DNA from: a virus
Virus record (IMG/VR): IMGVR_UViG_3300045928_000030
Location: 1-24,422 of that record
Length of the DNA stretch: 24,422 bases
Strand: one strand, 5' to 3'
The notes under the pieces were generated by a model. The model saw only the letters and a program-made list of their open reading frames with translations, did not search any database and was not told the origin of the DNA. This document shows positions 22,293 through 24,422 of this stretch, in pieces (the stretch's first letter is position 1; every line of letters begins with the position of its first letter). The position numbers were made by a program, and so were the translations under genes.

Positions 22293-22329
22293 TGCCTCCG
22301 ATCCGGATGGGCGATGAGGATGGGTAACG

Positions 22330-22375
22330 TCGATACAGGCCTGTAAACATTGGTCAATCTATGTTAAACCTCCCG
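22330..22375. promoter_or_regulatory. Left arm region of attP
   Basis: This A+T-richer stretch left of the tRNA-like core holds the perfect palindrome ACAGGCCTGT (22335-22344) and an A/T-rich segment TCAATCTATGTTAAAC (22354-22369). Integrase arm sites and bending-protein sites usually flank the core of a tyrosine-integrase attP, so these are candidates. No arm-type repeat pair is clear by eye. Confidence 0.3.
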
Positions 22376-22421
22376 CCTCCGGAGCTGGGGGCCACAGGTT
22401 CGAATCCTGTCGGGCGCGCCA
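22376..22421 (+). other. attP core: 3' part of tRNA-Arg(CCG)
   Basis: The block contains an anticodon loop CTCCGGA (anticodon CCG at 22379-22381), the T arm ACAGG-TTCGAAT-CCTGT, acceptor strand CGGGCGC, discriminator G and CCA ending at 22421. The 5' half of a tRNA is absent, and the bases left of the loop do not pair well, so identity with the host gene probably begins near the anticodon. The integrase gene lies just to the right. On integration the phage would restore the 3' end of the host tRNA-Arg(CCG) gene. Confidence 0.85.
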
Positions 22422-22496
22422 CCTTTTCCTCAGCAAAATCGCACATTTCCCGCCTGTGTGCCCGAATTCCCGGGCAAATCCTGCCGTCGCATTGAT

Positions 22497-22526
22497 TTGA
22501 CGATTTGCTCAATGTTTCGACATACT
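22497..22526 (+). promoter_or_regulatory. Sigma70-like promoter of the integrase gene
   Basis: TTGACG (22497-22502, five of six) and CATACT (22521-22526, four of six) separated by 18 bases, between attP and the integrase ATG at 22599. Transcription would start near 22533, after the potential upstream ATG/GTG codons at 22458-22510, which supports 22599 as the start. TTTCG (22515-22519) and CGAAA (22531-22535) form an inverted repeat across the -10 that could be an operator. Confidence 0.45.
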
Positions 22527-22535
22527 ATGACGAAA

Positions 22536-22572
22536 CAGGATGGGCGGGCAGGATGGGCGGCAGGATGGGCGC
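22536..22572 (+). repeat. Three tandem 12-13 bp repeats in the integrase leader
   Basis: CAGGATGGGCGG is repeated at 22536-22548 (with one extra G), 22549-22560 and 22561-22572 (last two bases differ). They lie between the promoter and the integrase start and close to the attP core. They may be protein-binding sites (integrase or excisionase arms, autoregulation) or act in the mRNA leader. Their purpose is unknown. Confidence 0.65.
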
Positions 22573-22598
22573 CCCGCTCGCCGAAAGGGCAAGGACGC

Positions 22599-23900
22599 AT
22601 GAAACCGGCGCGCGCGAAATGGGTACGGATTGCGGAGAACATCTATCGGAAAGGCGATCGGCTGCGGGTCGTCGCGTCGGTCGGCACGGCCCCGCATCGG
22701 TTGACCGACGAGGCGTACTATCAGATTGACGACGCGCGGCCGCTGAAACAGCAGATCAAGGAAGCGCAAGTCTGGCAGCACGACCGGCGCGGTGAGCTCC
22801 GGCAGGAAGTCCCGACCGCGGCGAAGCGCGGCACACTGCGCGCGGCGGCCGCCGACCTCCTCGCCGAGCTCCCGGTGCCGACGTCGAAACAGGACCGCAC
22901 GAAAGAGAACCTCGAGGACCAGCTCACCGCCTGGCTCATCGCGCCGATCGTCGTCGCCGATCGGCGGCGCGGCGTCTGGGGCGATATGCCGGCCTCGCGC
23001 ATGACGGCGCACGACGTCAAGGTCTTGCGCGCGCGCTGGCAGAGCGACGGCGTCGCGAACGGCACGATCAATCATCGCGTGCGCGCGCTCCGCAAGCTGT
23101 ACGAATCGCTCGACACGACCCAGGGCCGCACCGGCTACGACCCGACGCGACACCTCGCGCGATTACCGCCGGCGCCGGAAGAGGACCGCTCGATTCCGTT
23201 ACCGCTCCGGCGCCGCATCATTGCCGGCATGCCCGATCAGGGCCGGCCGCCGCGTGGGGCGCGCTGGAAGGACGGGACGTTTCCGACCGTGAGCGGCGCG
23301 AAGCTCCGTCTCGCCGTCATCTGCGAGACGGGCCTGCCGTACGCGCAACTAATGAAACACACGGCGTTGACCGTCGACCTCAAGGGCACGAATCCCAAGC
23401 ATCCGCCAGGGCCGCACATGTACAACGCGCCGCGCGAAAAGGGCGAGGGCGTACGGGCCGGCTGGATACCGCTGACGCCTGAAGCCGTCACGACCTGGCG
23501 CGCCTTCGCGGCCGGGAATCTGTGGGGCTATTTCTCCCGCTCGGCGGTGCGGAAGGCTTTTCTCAAGGCCGTCGCGCGCGAACGGAAGGCGTGCAAGACC
23601 GACGCGGCGCGGCATGCCTTCGATGAGTTGATGCCGCCGAACCCGAAACCGTACGACCTCCGACACAGTTTCGCGACCGACGTATTCGAGGCGACCGGCC
23701 GCGAGCAGGGGACCGGCCTGCTCCTGCAACACTCCGACGAACGGATGATGAAACGCTACACGGTCGGCGCGCGCGCCAAGGTGATGGGCGATACGTTGCG
23801 GCTCTACCTCGAGGCAACGACGCCGCCTGCCCCGCCGACGGTGACAACACCGAAACCGGCACGCCCGGCGCTGCGGGCCGTGCGCGGCGGCAAACGGTAA
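22599..23900 (+). CDS. int: Tyrosine recombinase / phage integrase
   Basis: 433 residues from ATG 22599 (AAGGA upstream). Residues 7-30 (KWVRIAENIYRKGDRLRVVASVG) look like an arm-type DNA-binding domain, ~80-190 are the core-binding helices, and the catalytic domain follows. There Tyr352-x-x-Arg355 (YDLRHSFAT) is box II, His378 (LLLQHSDE) is the second His/Trp position, and Tyr387 (KRYTVG) is the nucleophile. The first catalytic Arg, normally in TGLR, is Pro247 (ETGLPYAQLMK). Lys281 or the Arg at 279 may supply nearby charge. It would recombine the tRNA-Arg core (22376-22421) with the host gene. The C-terminus has a Pro/Lys-rich tail. Confidence 0.9.
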   Translation: MKPARAKWVRIAENIYRKGDRLRVVASVGTAPHRLTDEAYYQIDDARPLKQQIKEAQVWQHDRRGELRQEVPTAAKRGTLRAAAADLLAELPVPTSKQDRTKENLEDQLTAWLIAPIVVADRRRGVWGDMPASRMTAHDVKVLRARWQSDGVANGTINHRVRALRKLYESLDTTQGRTGYDPTRHLARLPPAPEEDRSIPLPLRRRIIAGMPDQGRPPRGARWKDGTFPTVSGAKLRLAVICETGLPYAQLMKHTALTVDLKGTNPKHPPGPHMYNAPREKGEGVRAGWIPLTPEAVTTWRAFAAGNLWGYFSRSAVRKAFLKAVARERKACKTDAARHAFDELMPPNPKPYDLRHSFATDVFEATGREQGTGLLLQHSDERMMKRYTVGARAKVMGDTLRLYLEATTPPAPPTVTTPKPARPALRAVRGGKR

Positions 23901-23917
23901 CACCTGAAAGGCAAGTC

Positions 23918-24259
23918 ATGATCATTGCGCGTATCATCGGCGCCGTGTTCCTCCTCGGTGCGTTCGGATGCGGCGGAGGATCGGCCTCGACGCCGGTCCC
24001 GACGCCGGAACAACGCGCCGCCGCGCAAGGGTTCGTCGAGGGCTGGATCGCGGTCGGACACGTCGTCGGCTACGACTGCGCGGCTGGCGACGTCCGCATC
24101 AACCCGGCGTCCTGGGCGTCGTTTGACGCCGCCTTCCGGGAACGGGTCGCGATCGCGTTCCGGGTCGTCTGCGACGGTCCGTCCGTCGTCGCGATCCTGG
24201 ACGCGCGGACCGGCCGCCGCCTTGCCCACGTCGGGCCGATCGGCTACATCGTCGATTAG
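23918..24259 (+). CDS. Putative phage-encoded lipoprotein
   Basis: 113 residues with GAAAGG before the ATG. Residues 1-18 (MIIARIIGAVFLLGAFGC) form a signal peptide ending in a lipobox-like AFGC, so Cys18 could be lipidated; a short Gly/Ser/Pro linker follows. The mature part (EQRAAAQGFVEGWIAVGHVVGYDC ... VRINPASW ... AIAFRVVCDG ... VVAILDARTGRRLAHVGPIGY) has Cys54 and Cys85, a possible disulfide. It lies between integrase and the RHH gene, the usual place for lysogenic-conversion cargo. It may alter the lysogen's envelope, for example in superinfection exclusion, but that is inference. Its stop overlaps the convergent RHH stop by four bases. Confidence 0.65.
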   Translation: MIIARIIGAVFLLGAFGCGGGSASTPVPTPEQRAAAQGFVEGWIAVGHVVGYDCAAGDVRINPASWASFDAAFRERVAIAFRVVCDGPSVVAILDARTGRRLAHVGPIGYIVD

Positions 24260-24422
24260 CCTTTCCGTTCCAACGCCTTTTTCCGCGGCGCGTCCAGATG
24301 TTCCATGAGGCGCTTCGTGTCGACGGGGAGGGCCTCGAGGTAGCGGCGCAGTGCCGACGACACGATGTGGACTTGCGTCGTGTCGTCGGCGCGCGCGGCG
24401 AGCGTTACCTGGTGCCAGAGGT
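24256..24422 (-). CDS. Ribbon-helix-helix protein, 3' part (continues at the left end)
   Basis: The same gene as the minus-strand frame at 191-1. This copy runs from the right edge through the duplicated 127 bases and ends at TAA 24258-24256, giving the C-terminus (LMEHLDAPRKKALERKG). The start codon is absent here because it lies at 191 after the circle is closed. It is convergent with the lipoprotein gene, overlapping by four bases, with no hairpin between. Confidence 0.75.
   Translation of the reverse strand, partial: LWHQVTLAARADDTTQVHIVSSALRRYLEALPVDTKRLMEHLDAPRKKALERKG
24296..24422. repeat. Terminal direct repeat, right copy (assembly overlap)
   Basis: Identical to 1-127. One copy should be removed when the genome is written as a circle of about 24,295 bp. 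Confidence 0.9.

Noticed and set aside
22330-22421. A complete tRNA gene
   Set aside because: Only the anticodon loop to CCA is present; the acceptor 5' strand, D arm and a paired anticodon stem are missing, so it is an attachment site.
22458-22598. An upstream in-frame start for the integrase
   Set aside because: It would begin before the likely promoter and lacks a ribosome site; the arm-binding domain begins just after ATG 22599.

Overview
The window is a complete genome of a small temperate siphovirus with high-GC DNA (roughly two thirds G+C by eye), read as a circle. The first 127 bases are repeated exactly at the end (1-127 = 24296-24422), so the unique circle is about 24,295 bp, and a minus-strand ribbon-helix-helix gene reads across the join. 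The host is not named by the sequence. Shine-Dalgarno motifs, frequent GTG/TTG starts and sigma70-like promoters point to a high-GC bacterium. The phage carries the 3' part of a bacterial tRNA-Arg(CCG) gene as its attachment site.

Layout. (1) 1-483: a minus-strand RHH regulator and a control region with inverted GTAG/CTAC repeats and a promoter. (2) 484-3403: early/replication genes. These are an HTH protein, a small zinc-ribbon-like protein, a replication-initiator-like gene with iteron-like repeats inside it and DnaA-box-like repeats just after it, a PD-(D/E)XK nuclease, a Cys-rich protein and a ParB-Dam methyltransferase fusion. (3) 3408-7054: packaging genes (zinc-finger protein, HNH endonuclease, P27-type small terminase, small ORFs, large terminase), with CAAATG repeats in front of the small terminase that could be a packaging site. 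(4) 7047-12920: head genes, with a second RHH protein, a fused prohead protease-capsid protein, the portal placed after the capsid, a collagen/CBM-like protein, and connectors. (5) 12910-21892: tail genes, including a tail tube protein, a tail assembly chaperone pair joined by a -1 frameshift at CCCTTTT, a tape measure, a 1325-residue LamG/hub/repeat protein and an S74-chaperone tail fibre. (6) 21889-22255: a coiled-coil protein and a two-helix holin candidate. (7) 22256-24259: hairpin, attP, int promoter, tyrosine integrase and a putative lipoprotein.

All genes except the RHH gene at the join run rightward, and most overlap by 1-8 bases (ATGA, GTGA, TGATG), so translational coupling is likely throughout. 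No endolysin, no CI-type repressor, no polymerase or helicase is recognisable. The phage probably relies on host replication enzymes, and lysogeny may be controlled by the RHH/HTH pair. Leucine codon choice changes between the head half (CTC-rich) and the tail half (TTG common), which suggests a mosaic genome.
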